Part shown: positions 51,536 to 60,621 of the stretch, piece after piece
Numbering within the stretch: position 1 is the stretch's first letter
Layout of the letters: every line of letters starts with the position of its first letter
Source: Altererythrobacter sp. ZODW24
Lineage (GTDB): Bacteria > Pseudomonadota > Alphaproteobacteria > Sphingomonadales > Sphingomonadaceae
Length of the DNA: 64,000 nucleotides
Assembly: GCF_003344885.1 (NCBI RefSeq)
Contig: NZ_CP031155.1
Coordinates: 2,683,327 to 2,747,326 of the forward strand
Direction: 5' to 3'
The notes under the pieces: generated by a model
Databases searched by the model: none
Told to the model about the DNA's origin: nothing
What the model saw: the letters and a program-made list of their open reading frames with translations, nothing else
Program-made: the position numbers and the translations under genes

Positions 51536-51563
51536 GCGGCGCCATATCTGGCGTCGCCTTTTC
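51536..51563 (+). terminator. Hairpin with T-run upstream of ahcY
   Basis: GGCGGCGCCA and TGGCGTCGCC (one mismatch) form a stem followed by TTTTCTG, 64 bp before ahcY. It could be a terminator of the upstream unit or an attenuator of ahcY; the known SAH riboswitch pattern is not matched. Confidence 0.6.
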
Positions 51564-51626
51564 TGATGTACTTGCACCAGGCAGTCTGCGCCCTATTTCC
51601 TAAATCGACCTTTCTGGAGAATTACC

Positions 51627-53039
51627 GTGGCTGCTGATAAGCAAGACTATATTATTCAAGACATTTCGCTGGCTGATTTTGGCCGTGCAGAGATCAAGAT
51701 CGCCGAAACCGAAATGCCGGGCCTAATGGCTCTGCGCGAGGAATTTGGTGATAGTAAGCCGCTGAAGGGCGCGCGCATCACCGGCTCGCTCCATATGACG
51801 ATCCAAACCGCTGTTCTGATCGAAACGCTAACGGCGCTTGGTGCCGAAGTACGCTGGGCGACTTGCAACATTTTCTCGACTCAAGATCACGCTGCTGCGG
51901 CAATGGCCGCAGTGGGTATTCCGATCTTTGCCATCAAGGGCGAGACGCTGGCGGATTACTGGGACTATGTCGGCAATATCTTCGACTGGTCGACAGCTGA
52001 CGATGCTGATTTGACCGCCAACATCATCCTCGACGATGGCGGCGATGCCACCATGTTCGCGCTGTGGGGCGCACGCATGGAAGCGGGCGAAGAAATGCCT
52101 GAACCGCAGAACGCTGAAGAGATTGAAATGCAGCGCGCGCTGAAGGCCTATGTCAAAGCGAAGCCGGGCTATCTGACCAAGTCGGTCGAAAGCATTACCG
52201 GCGTTTCGGAAGAAACCACTACCGGTGTTCACCGCCTCTATTCGCTGGCGAAGGCCGGCAAGCTGCCTTTCCCGGCGATCAACGTGAATGACAGCGTCAC
52301 TAAGTCGAAGTTCGACAACCTCTATGGTTGCAAGGAATCGCTGGTTGACGCCATTCGCCGTGCAACTGACGTTATGCTGGCCGGTAAGGTCGCTTGCGTC
52401 GCTGGTTTCGGCGATGTTGGCAAGGGTTCGGCAGACAGCCTCCGCAACGGCGGTGCGCGCGTTATGGTCACCGAAATCGATCCGATTTGCGCTCTGCAGG
52501 CCGCGATGGAAGGCTATGAAGTTGTAACCATGGAAGAAGCGACGCAGCGTTGCGATATCTTCGTCACCACGACCGGCAATGAAGACGTGATTACCGCCGA
52601 GCATATGAAGTCGATGAAGAACATGGCCATCGTGTGCAACATCGGTCACTTCGATAGCGAGATCCAAATCGGTGCGCTCGACAATTACGATTGGGACGAA
52701 GTTAAGCCCGGCACCGATCTTGTTACCTTCCCCGATGGCAAGCAGATCATGATCCTTGCCAAGGGCCGTCTGGTGAACCTCGGTTGCGCAACAGGTCACC
52801 CTAGTTTCGTGATGAGCTGTTCCTTCACTAACCAGGTGCTGGCGCAGATCGAACTCTACACCAAGGGTGATGAGTATAAGAATGACGTCTACGTCCTGCC
52901 CAAGCATCTCGACGAGAAGGTCGCGATGCTCCATCTCGAAAAGCTGGGGGTTAAGCTAACGCAGCTTAGCCAGCAGCAGGCCGATTACATCAATGTACCG
53001 GTAGAGGGTCCGTTCAAGCCGGAACATTACCGCTACTAA
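51627..53039 (+). CDS. ahcY: Adenosylhomocysteinase
   Basis: A 470-residue NAD-dependent enzyme that splits S-adenosylhomocysteine into adenosine and homocysteine, clearing a methyltransferase inhibitor. [40 protein letters not shown] and the NAD motif [12 protein letters not shown] are conserved; the C-terminal KPEHYRY is the usual end. GTG start with GGAGAA upstream. Confidence 0.98.
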   Translation: MAADKQDYIIQDISLADFGRAEIKIAETEMPGLMALREEFGDSKPLKGARITGSLHMTIQTAVLIETLTALGAEVRWATCNIFSTQDHAAAAMAAVGIPIFAIKGETLADYWDYVGNIFDWSTADDADLTANIILDDGGDATMFALWGARMEAGEEMPEPQNAEEIEMQRALKAYVKAKPGYLTKSVESITGVSEETTTGVHRLYSLAKAGKLPFPAINVNDSVTKSKFDNLYGCKESLVDAIRRATDVMLAGKVACVAGFGDVGKGSADSLRNGGARVMVTEIDPICALQAAMEGYEVVTMEEATQRCDIFVTTTGNEDVITAEHMKSMKNMAIVCNIGHFDSEIQIGALDNYDWDEVKPGTDLVTFPDGKQIMILAKGRLVNLGCATGHPSFVMSCSFTNQVLAQIELYTKGDEYKNDVYVLPKHLDEKVAMLHLEKLGVKLTQLSQQQADYINVPVEGPFKPEHYRY

Positions 53040-53058
53040 GACAATCGCAGTAATGATG

Positions 53059-53099
53059 CGCCGTCTCTGCCTAATCGCAGGGGCGGCGTGTCTGTTTTT
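53059..53099 (+). terminator. Terminator after ahcY
   Basis: CGCCGTCTCTGC and GCAGGGGCGGCG pair (two G-T wobbles) around a 6-nt loop and are followed by TGTCTGTTTTT. Confidence 0.8.
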
Positions 53100-53168
53100 C
53101 CGCCGCTGATGGCCTGAATTGGCAGTTGGCCCATTGCATCACTGGCCGCAGGCGAATAGCTCCATCCC

Positions 53169-55511
53169 ATGCAATTAACCGCCACATCCATGGCCCTGCT
53201 GGGACTGCTGCTTGCGGCGTGGACCGTGGGCGCAGCTTGGATGATGTTCGCGGGCAATGCCAAGATGCGCAAGGCCGAGTCTGGCCGTAAGGCTGCTCGC
53301 CGTCTCGCGCGTATGATTGATGAGGCGCCCGCGGTTCCTTTGCTGGTGCGCGCTGACGGTAAGATCGAAGCACCTGACCGGCTGGCCGGCTGGCTTGGGC
53401 TCGACAATGTGCCTGAATATCTCAGCGAACTTACATCAGGCGTCGATCGTGGCCTTTCCCGCGCGCAGTTGGATGAACTGACGGAAGCGGTTCGCAAGGC
53501 GCAGAAGACCGCATCCCCGTTTCGCATGACTCTCACTCCGCCCGGCTCGAGCCGCAGCCTAGCCCTGCGCGGCGGTTTGGCTGATCCGCAAATTTCTCCT
53601 GGTGGTGCTGCGCTAGTTTGGGTCTTCGACTTTAGCGAGAGCGAAGGCGAACTGACCCGGTTGCGCGGCGAGAGTGACCGCGCGCGCAGTGACTTTGCCG
53701 CGCTCGTCGGGCTGATCGAAGCCGCGCCGATGCCCATGTGGTTCCGCGGCAATGATGGACAGTTGCGGCTGGTCAACAGCGCCTATGTCAACGCGGTCGC
53801 GGCTGAGAGTGCTGACACTGTTGTCAGCGAGCAGACCGAACTCGTAGAAATCGTTGAGGGTGACAGCGCGGCTGATGTCGCGATGCAGGCTGCGGATCAA
53901 GGCGAAGCCATTGAGCGCAACGTAACAGCTACAATCGGCGGCCAGCGCCGGACCTTGCGCGTCAGCGACCTGCCTTTGGGAGATGAGGGTATCGCCGGCT
54001 ATGCCGTTGATATCGAGGAAATGGAGGAGCAGGCACGCGCCTTCCGCGCCTTCCGCGAGGCGCAAACCAGCATGCTTGACCAGCTTTCGGTCGGAGTCGC
54101 GACATTTGATAATGAGCGGAAGCTAACCTTCACCAACTTGCCCATGAGGCGGTTGTTCGCCTTGAATCGCAAGATTGTGCAAGAGCGCGTTGTGTTCGAA
54201 GATTTGTTGGTGTCTGCGCGCGATGCCGGTCTGACACCTGAAGTGCGTGATTTTCCTGCTTGGAAGGATGCGCATGTCGATTGGTTCTCAGCTTCCGAGC
54301 CGCAAGAAGAGGCCTGGCCCCTGCGCGGTGGGAAGCATCTGCGCATTGTCGGACAGCCAATGCCGGATGGCGGTCTTGTTATGGTCGCAGAAGACCGAAC
54401 CGAACAGCTCGCCTTGTCCGCTATGCGCGATACTTTGCTGCGCACACGAACGGCGACCTTCGATAGCCTGTTCGAATCGCTCGCGGTATTCTCGCCCGAT
54501 AGCCACCTGCAATTGTGGAATCGCCGTTTTGCCGAAGATTGGGGGCTTGAGGATGAATTCCTCGACGCCCATCCACTGGCAGAAGATTTGCTCAAGCAAA
54601 TTGCTCCGCATTTGGAGAAGCCAAAGCAAGTGGCCGCGATCGGCGATGTGGTTCGCGTTGCCACACTCGACCGCAAGCAAAAGGCTGGGCGCATCACGCT
54701 CAGGGATGGCCGAACCGTGGAATTCGCCGGTGTGCCGCTGCCCGACGGTAACGGCTTGCTGACGATCCTCGACATTACCGATTCTCAGCGCGCTGAAGAT
54801 GCCTTGCGTGAACGCAATCAGGCGCTTGAGGCGGCCGATACGGTAAAGACCAATTTCCTTGCAAACATGTCATATGAATTCCGCACGCCGCTGACTTCTA
54901 TCGGCGGGTTTGCCGAACTGCTTCAGGCTGGTGTGGCGGGCGAGCTGTCCGATCAGGGTCAGGAATATGTCACCGCCATCCTCGATTCCGTGGCGCGGCT
55001 TGGTGATCAGGTTGAAAATGTCCTCGACCTTTCGCAAAGCGAGGCAGGATTGCTGCCGCTGAACAAGACCCGCGTAGAACTGATGCCAATGGCAACTAAG
55101 GTCGTGCGGTCACGTGAGCAGATCATCGTGAATGCCGGGATCAGTTTAAACTTGCGCGGTACAAAGGCGGCGGGCGTGGTCGATGCTGACGAACGCCAGT
55201 TGGCACGAATACTCACCCACCTGCTCGATAATGCGGTGGCTGCGACCCCGAAGGGCGGCAATATTCTGATCGATATCTCGCGGGTAAAAGGCGGCTCGCG
55301 TTTGGTCGTATCCGATGATGGCGCAGGCATGACGCCGAATGAACTTGCCGCGGCACTCGGCGGTTTGCGGCAGAATGACGATGGCGGCCTGGAGCGACGT
55401 CAGGGCCTCGGCCTTCCGCTCGCACGTCAGTTGATAGAAGCCCATGGCGGTACTCTGGAGGTGGTTTCGCAAAAGGGCGAGGGAACAACAGCCGCGATAT
55501 TGCTACCGTGA
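53169..55511 (+). CDS. divL: DivL-type PAS tyrosine pseudokinase (cell-cycle signalling)
   Basis: A 780-residue membrane protein, close to Caulobacter DivL (769 aa). An N-terminal helix is followed by PAS-like domains (about 60-520), a dimerisation helix and an ATPase domain with the G1/G2 motifs (DDGAGMTPNE, GLGLPLARQLIEAHGG). The phospho-acceptor block reads NMSYEFRTPLTSIGGF: Tyr569 takes the place of the catalytic histidine, the DivL hallmark. DivL controls CckA and hence CtrA in response to DivK~P. ATG at 53169. It overlaps tsaE by 4 nt and leads a long transcript. Confidence 0.88.
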   Translation: MQLTATSMALLGLLLAAWTVGAAWMMFAGNAKMRKAESGRKAARRLARMIDEAPAVPLLVRADGKIEAPDRLAGWLGLDNVPEYLSELTSGVDRGLSRAQLDELTEAVRKAQKTASPFRMTLTPPGSSRSLALRGGLADPQISPGGAALVWVFDFSESEGELTRLRGESDRARSDFAALVGLIEAAPMPMWFRGNDGQLRLVNSAYVNAVAAESADTVVSEQTELVEIVEGDSAADVAMQAADQGEAIERNVTATIGGQRRTLRVSDLPLGDEGIAGYAVDIEEMEEQARAFRAFREAQTSMLDQLSVGVATFDNERKLTFTNLPMRRLFALNRKIVQERVVFEDLLVSARDAGLTPEVRDFPAWKDAHVDWFSASEPQEEAWPLRGGKHLRIVGQPMPDGGLVMVAEDRTEQLALSAMRDTLLRTRTATFDSLFESLAVFSPDSHLQLWNRRFAEDWGLEDEFLDAHPLAEDLLKQIAPHLEKPKQVAAIGDVVRVATLDRKQKAGRITLRDGRTVEFAGVPLPDGNGLLTILDITDSQRAEDALRERNQALEAADTVKTNFLANMSYEFRTPLTSIGGFAELLQAGVAGELSDQGQEYVTAILDSVARLGDQVENVLDLSQSEAGLLPLNKTRVELMPMATKVVRSREQIIVNAGISLNLRGTKAAGVVDADERQLARILTHLLDNAVAATPKGGNILIDISRVKGGSRLVVSDDGAGMTPNELAAALGGLRQNDDGGLERRQGLGLPLARQLIEAHGGTLEVVSQKGEGTTAAILLP

Positions 55512-55951
55512 GGGAAGAACTTCCCGATCTTGCAGCAATGAGCGGCTTTGGCGCGCGTATTGCGGCGAAGCTCAGAGCAGGCGATGTGGTCGCGCTGGCA
55601 GGCGACTTAGGGGCGGGCAAGACCACGCTAGCCCGCGCAATTATTGCAGCACTTGGCTATGAGGGCGAGGTCCCGTCGCCGACCTTCACGATCATTGAGA
55701 CCTATGATCCGCCCGCGACCTCATTGCCGCTGGCTCACGTCGACTTTTACCGTTTGAAACATCCGGACGAAGCTCAGGAGCTGGGCTTAGATGATTACCG
55801 TCAGGGCGCGGCATTGCTCGCCGAGTGGCCCGATCATGCGGGCGGCTTTGCGCATGAACCTGCCTGCCTGTCCATATTGCTGGAATCTGCGGAAGAAGGG
55901 CGGATTGCGATTGTGGAGGCGGGGCCTGATTGGCTATCGCGGCTACCATGA
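55508..55951 (+). CDS. tsaE: tRNA threonylcarbamoyladenosine biosynthesis ATPase TsaE
   Basis: A 147-residue ATPase partner of TsaBD in the t6A37 tRNA modification. The Walker A motif GDLGAGKTTLAR and the downstream SPTFTIIETY and HVDFYRL motifs identify it. GTG at 55508 overlaps divL; the stop overlaps amgK as ATGA. Confidence 0.95.
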   Translation: MREELPDLAAMSGFGARIAAKLRAGDVVALAGDLGAGKTTLARAIIAALGYEGEVPSPTFTIIETYDPPATSLPLAHVDFYRLKHPDEAQELGLDDYRQGAALLAEWPDHAGGFAHEPACLSILLESAEEGRIAIVEAGPDWLSRLP

Positions 55952-56934
55952 GCTTAGACACCCCGAATCTTCCGACAGGACTTCACGCATTTCTTGATAC
56001 GGCTGGGTGGGGTGGCGCATCAGTCGATCCGCTGCCGGGCGACGCGTCCTTCAGGCGCTATTTCCGGATTGCTGACGGACCGCGCAAGGCAATGCTGATG
56101 CACGCCCCGCCTCCGCACGAAGATCCCGTACCGTTCCTGAAAGTCGGCGCATGGCTGCGCGAACATGGCCTGCGCGCTCCAGAAACCCACGCCGAGGATG
56201 CAGGGCAGGGCTGGGTGCTGATCGAAGATTTCGGCGATGACCGGATGCGCGATTGGCTAGACGATCATCCCGCGGATGAGGATGCGGCATATAGCACTGC
56301 AATCGACGCCTTGGTCGAACTTCACCGCAAGCCTGCTGGCCCTTTTGCACCGTACGATATGGCGACATATTTGCGTGAAACCGGCCTGTTTACCGAATGG
56401 TATTGCCCGGTTGTCGGAATTGAACCGGACGCTGCGAGTTTTGAGGCAGCATGGCGTGAGGCTCTGGCCCCGCTGGAGACGCGTCAGACGCCCGGCGTGA
56501 CCGTATTACGCGATTATCATGCAGAAAACATCATGCTGCTGTCCGGCGGCAAACAAGGTCTGATAGACTATCAAGACGCGTTGGTTGGTCATCCCGCCTA
56601 TGATCTGGTGTCGTTGTTGCAGGATGCACGCCGAGATGTCTCACCAGAGCTCGAAGCGCGAATGATGCAGCATTATATCGCACATGCCGATGCCGCCGAT
56701 GATTTTGAGGCGGATTACGCACGGCTTGGTGCGCAGCGGAACGCCAAGGTCGTCGGTATTTTCGCGCGGCTGGCGAAGCGCGATGGAAAGCCTCGCTATC
56801 TCGGAATGATCCCGCGCGTTTGGGAAGCGATGGAACGTGACCTGGCGCATCCAGCCTTGGCCCCTGTTGCCAATTGGTTCGACATCAATGTGCCGCAGGA
56901 AATTCGCGCTGCGCATGGCGGCGAGCTTTCGTGA
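55948..56934 (+). CDS. amgK: N-acetylmuramate/N-acetylglucosamine kinase-like phosphotransferase
   Basis: A 328-residue aminoglycoside-phosphotransferase-fold kinase. The catalytic loop is LRDYHAENIML and DYQDALVGHPAYDLVSL is the DFG-like region. With the next gene it forms the AmgK-MurU pair that converts recovered MurNAc to UDP-MurNAc, bypassing MurA. ATG at 55948 (ATGA overlap with tsaE). Confidence 0.9.
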   Translation: MSLDTPNLPTGLHAFLDTAGWGGASVDPLPGDASFRRYFRIADGPRKAMLMHAPPPHEDPVPFLKVGAWLREHGLRAPETHAEDAGQGWVLIEDFGDDRMRDWLDDHPADEDAAYSTAIDALVELHRKPAGPFAPYDMATYLRETGLFTEWYCPVVGIEPDAASFEAAWREALAPLETRQTPGVTVLRDYHAENIMLLSGGKQGLIDYQDALVGHPAYDLVSLLQDARRDVSPELEARMMQHYIAHADAADDFEADYARLGAQRNAKVVGIFARLAKRDGKPRYLGMIPRVWEAMERDLAHPALAPVANWFDINVPQEIRAAHGGELS

Positions 56935-57647
56935 GTAAACTCGCCAGTGATACTGCAATGGTGATGGCAGCGGGCATGGGTAAGCGCATGCGCCCGCTCA
57001 CCGCGACACAGCCCAAGCCCATGGTGCGCGTTGCGGGCAAACCGCTGATCGACCACACGTTAGACCGGCTTGCAGAAGCAGGCGTCGCGAAGGCCGTCAT
57101 GAACGTCCACTACCTCGCCGATGCGTTGGAGGCTCATGTGGCCACTCGCAACCTGCCGAAGGTGACGATTTCGGACGAGCGCGCAATGTTGCTCGAAACT
57201 GGCGGCGGCATGGTGAAGGCGCAAGGCCAGCTTCCCGACCCGTTTTTCTGCCTGAACTCAGACAACATCTGGCTAGAGGGTCCGCGCAATGCCTTCGCTG
57301 ACCTATCCGTTCGCTGGAACCCCGATGAAATGGATGCACTGCTATTGGTTGTGCCGCACGCCTCCGCAGCGAATTTTCGCGCGAAGGGTGATTTCCATCT
57401 CGACCCGCTAGGCCGGGTATCGCGCCGCCGATCAGGCCGCATCGCGCCGTTCATTTACACTGGTATCCAGCTCGTATCGCATCGTTTGCTACGCGACGCG
57501 CCGGATGGAAAGTTCTCAACCAACGTGCTGTGGAACCGTGCCATTGAGGAGGACCGTTTGTTCGGGGTGGCATTTACCGGCAAGTGGTTTGAAGTTGGCA
57601 ATCCGCAATCGATAGCCCCAACCGAAGCGGCACTTCAGCTTGGCTGA
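56931..57647 (+). CDS. murU: N-acetylmuramate-1-phosphate uridylyltransferase
   Basis: A 238-residue nucleotidyltransferase. The N-terminal AAGMGKRMRPLTATQPKPM is the NTP-binding signature, and NSDNIWLEG and FIYTGIQLVS are substrate motifs. It charges MurNAc-1-phosphate with UTP after AmgK. GTG at 56931 overlaps amgK; it also overlaps addB by 8 nt. Confidence 0.9.
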   Translation: MSKLASDTAMVMAAGMGKRMRPLTATQPKPMVRVAGKPLIDHTLDRLAEAGVAKAVMNVHYLADALEAHVATRNLPKVTISDERAMLLETGGGMVKAQGQLPDPFFCLNSDNIWLEGPRNAFADLSVRWNPDEMDALLLVVPHASAANFRAKGDFHLDPLGRVSRRRSGRIAPFIYTGIQLVSHRLLRDAPDGKFSTNVLWNRAIEEDRLFGVAFTGKWFEVGNPQSIAPTEAALQLG

Positions 57648-60621
57648 CCGGGCCGGACCGAACCTATACTCCATCGCCGCGCATCGCGGTTTTGCTGATG
57701 CCCTCGTCGCTGGCCTTGTTCCGCGATATTCAGAAGAAGGTGTTGGACTAGCTCGGCTGACATTGCTGCTACCAAGTCGGCGCGCCGCGCGGACACTATC
57801 GGAAGCCTTCATCCGTCATGCCGGCGAAACTGGCACAACCGGCCTACTGATGCCGCGCATGGTGGTGGTTGGTGATCTCGATTTGGACGAGGCACTTGGT
57901 GCGCTGCTCGATCCGATGGGCACTGCAGCTGATATTCCGCCCGCAGTCGATCCGACGCATCGCTGGCTCAAACTCGCTGAGCTGATCCCTGTGGCAATGG
58001 CCAAGCTGGGCCGTGAAGCGCCGACCGGTGCGGCATTGCTGCGCATGGCGGAGCAGGTCGCCGCGGCGATGGACCGTTTGCTGGTCGAGAACGTCGCGCC
58101 TGATGCTTTGTGGGAAGAACCCGTGATGCAGGCGATGGAAGGGCTGGCCGGACATTGGAAAGAGAACACCAAGCTGTTCTACCTTGTCCAGCAGATGTGG
58201 CTCGCCGAACTTCAGGCAAGCGGCCAGGTCGATGCCTCGACACGCCGCAACCAGCTGTTTGAACATGCTGCAAAGCGCTGGAAAGCCAATCCGCCGAAAC
58301 AACCTATTGTTGCTGCTGGCGTAACCAGCGCTGCGCCAGCGCTGGCGAAGTTGCTGCGCGTTGTATCCGAGCTACCGCAAGGCGCGGTGATCTTGCCCGA
58401 TCTCGATCTTTCACTGGATGATGATGTCTGGGACGAGCTGGGTCAGGCGGGCAAGCAGGGCGACACACCATTTGCGCGCGGTGATGCGCTGACCCATCCG
58501 CAATATCATTTAAAGCTGCTGCTGAACCGGATGGGCGTGGCGCGGGGCGAGGTGCAGCAATGGCACCGCAAGGGCATCGGCGCTGCGCCGCCCGAGCGCA
58601 CTCATGCGATATCGAATCTCTTCCTGCCGCCAAAGGCAAGCGCGCGCTGGGTGAAGCTGAAGCCGGAAGAGCGCCGCTTGTCAGGTGTACGTCTGCTGGA
58701 AACCGCCAATCCCGAAGAGGAAGCGCAGGCCATCGCGCTGCTGGTGAGGCAAGCACTGGAAGAACCTGAAAAGCGCGTTGCGGTCGTCACACCTGATCGC
58801 GGTCTGTCATCGCGCGTTGTTGCACATCTGACGCGGTGGAACATTGCCGCTGATGATTCCGCTGGCCGTGCCCTGTCCGAAACCCCGGCGGGCAGGCTGC
58901 TATTGCTGCTTGCAGAGTGCGGGTCGGAGGGCGCTGCCCCCGTGCCGCTGATGGCATTGCTGGGGCATCCGCTAGTCGCGGCTGGTGACAATCGCAGGAA
59001 ATGGTTGCGGAATGTTCGGGCGCTTGAACTGGCCCTGCGCGGCCCGCGTGATGCACCGGGCTTGGAAGCTGTCTCCGCCAAGGTTGAAGTCTTGGAGAAG
59101 GTGCATGCAGGTATCTCGGAATGGTGGAGCGAGACGGCGTTGCAGCTTTCGGCGTTGCTGCCAGATGATACCGATAGTGAGCCACTGGCTGATCTGCTGG
59201 ACAAGCTCGCCGCTGCCGGTGAAGCATTTTGCGGCGAGACGCTGTGGTCACGCGAAGATGGCCGCGCTCTTGCGGGTTTTGTCGAGCGTTTAAGGCTCCA
59301 TGCGCGCGATGTTGGCACTGCCGTTGATCCGCGCGATCTCCATGCAGTCTTGCGCGATGCGATGGACGGGATCGCGGTTCGTCCTCCCTATGGCGGCCAC
59401 CCACGCGTTGCGATCTACGGCCTGCTGGAATCGCGTATGACCCGCGCTGATCTGGTGATTTGTGGCGGTTTGAACGAGGGTAGTTGGCCTGCAGCGCCCG
59501 CGACTGATCCGCTGCTTGCACCGGCTGTTCTTCGGGCGCTTGGCGTGCCAGGAGCGGACTTCCGCATCGGACTGTCAGCGCATGATATGGCGGCCGCCTT
59601 GGGTGCGCCTGAAGTCGTTTTGAGCCGCTCGGAGCGCGACGTGTCTGGCCCAGCAATTGCGTCACGCTTTTTGCTGCGGGTCAAAGCGCTGCTCGGCGAT
59701 GATCTGGTGCATAAGCACGAGGAAAGCGAGGCGCTCGCTCTTGCCCGCGCGATTGATGATGCGGAACCGGCGCCAGCCTATCCCAAGCCCGAACCCAAGC
59801 CCAACGCCGCCCAGCGTGATGTCGAGATCAGCGTAACCGCGCTCGACCGGCTGCGCAGCGACCCATATCAGTTCTACGCAGCCAGCATTCTGCGTCTGCG
59901 CGATTTGGAGGCATTGGACGCTGAACCTTCCGCCGCATGGAAGGGAACAGTCGCCCATGAAATCCTCGAGGAATGGCATACCCATGGCGGCGATTTCCGC
60001 GCTGTGGCCGAACAGGTTCTGGACAAACGCAACGCCCATCCGCTGATGCGCGGCCTGTGGCGTCCGCGTCTGTTTGCCGCCCTTGAATGGGCAGTGCAGG
60101 AAATCAGCGATCTTCAGCGCGAAGTGGTACGCGCGGAGGACTGGGGTGAGATGCGCGTCGATGGCGTGCGGATTTACGGCAAGGTCGACCGGATCGACCG
60201 CTTGCCGGAAGGCGGCCTCGCGATAGTCGACTACAAAACCGGGAGCCCGCCATCAGGCGCTCAGGTTGCCAAAGGTTATGCGTTGCAGCTCGGCACGCTG
60301 GGACTGATGGCGCAGGCCGGCGGCTTTAAGGGGCTGTCTGGCGAGCCGGAGAAGTTCGAATATTGGTCGCTGGCGAAGGATGTGCGCGGACGCAGCGATA
60401 CGGGGTTTGGCTATATCGAAACGCCGCTGCTCGAAGGCCGCAAACGCAGCGGCATTCCGCCCGAGGATTTCCTGCCCGAGGCATCACGGTTCTTGAACGA
60501 TGCGTTGGGTAAATGGATCAAGGGCGATGAGCCATTTACGGCGCGGCTCAATCCTGATGCGACGACCTATGATACGTATGACCAGCTGATGCGGCTGGAC
60601 GAATGGCTGGGGCGCGACTGA
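57640..60621 (+). CDS. addB: Double-strand-break repair protein AddB
   Basis: A 993-residue subunit of the AddAB helicase-nuclease that resects DNA ends for RecA. The N-terminal helicase-like half (LLLPSRRAARTLSEAFI) lacks an active Walker A, as in alphaproteobacterial AddB; the C-terminal nuclease reads KGTVAHEILEEWH and AIVDYKTGSPP. I see no C-terminal cysteine cluster like that of Bacillus AddB. TTG at 57640; overlaps addA by one nt. Confidence 0.95.
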   Translation: MADRAGPNLYSIAAHRGFADALVAGLVPRYSEEGVGLARLTLLLPSRRAARTLSEAFIRHAGETGTTGLLMPRMVVVGDLDLDEALGALLDPMGTAADIPPAVDPTHRWLKLAELIPVAMAKLGREAPTGAALLRMAEQVAAAMDRLLVENVAPDALWEEPVMQAMEGLAGHWKENTKLFYLVQQMWLAELQASGQVDASTRRNQLFEHAAKRWKANPPKQPIVAAGVTSAAPALAKLLRVVSELPQGAVILPDLDLSLDDDVWDELGQAGKQGDTPFARGDALTHPQYHLKLLLNRMGVARGEVQQWHRKGIGAAPPERTHAISNLFLPPKASARWVKLKPEERRLSGVRLLETANPEEEAQAIALLVRQALEEPEKRVAVVTPDRGLSSRVVAHLTRWNIAADDSAGRALSETPAGRLLLLLAECGSEGAAPVPLMALLGHPLVAAGDNRRKWLRNVRALELALRGPRDAPGLEAVSAKVEVLEKVHAGISEWWSETALQLSALLPDDTDSEPLADLLDKLAAAGEAFCGETLWSREDGRALAGFVERLRLHARDVGTAVDPRDLHAVLRDAMDGIAVRPPYGGHPRVAIYGLLESRMTRADLVICGGLNEGSWPAAPATDPLLAPAVLRALGVPGADFRIGLSAHDMAAALGAPEVVLSRSERDVSGPAIASRFLLRVKALLGDDLVHKHEESEALALARAIDDAEPAPAYPKPEPKPNAAQRDVEISVTALDRLRSDPYQFYAASILRLRDLEALDAEPSAAWKGTVAHEILEEWHTHGGDFRAVAEQVLDKRNAHPLMRGLWRPRLFAALEWAVQEISDLQREVVRAEDWGEMRVDGVRIYGKVDRIDRLPEGGLAIVDYKTGSPPSGAQVAKGYALQLGTLGLMAQAGGFKGLSGEPEKFEYWSLAKDVRGRSDTGFGYIETPLLEGRKRSGIPPEDFLPEASRFLNDALGKWIKGDEPFTARLNPDATTYDTYDQLMRLDEWLGRD

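Noticed and set aside
51440-51626. SAH riboswitch before ahcY
   Set aside because: The hairpins seen do not match the known SAH riboswitch core; kept only as an unexplained leader.
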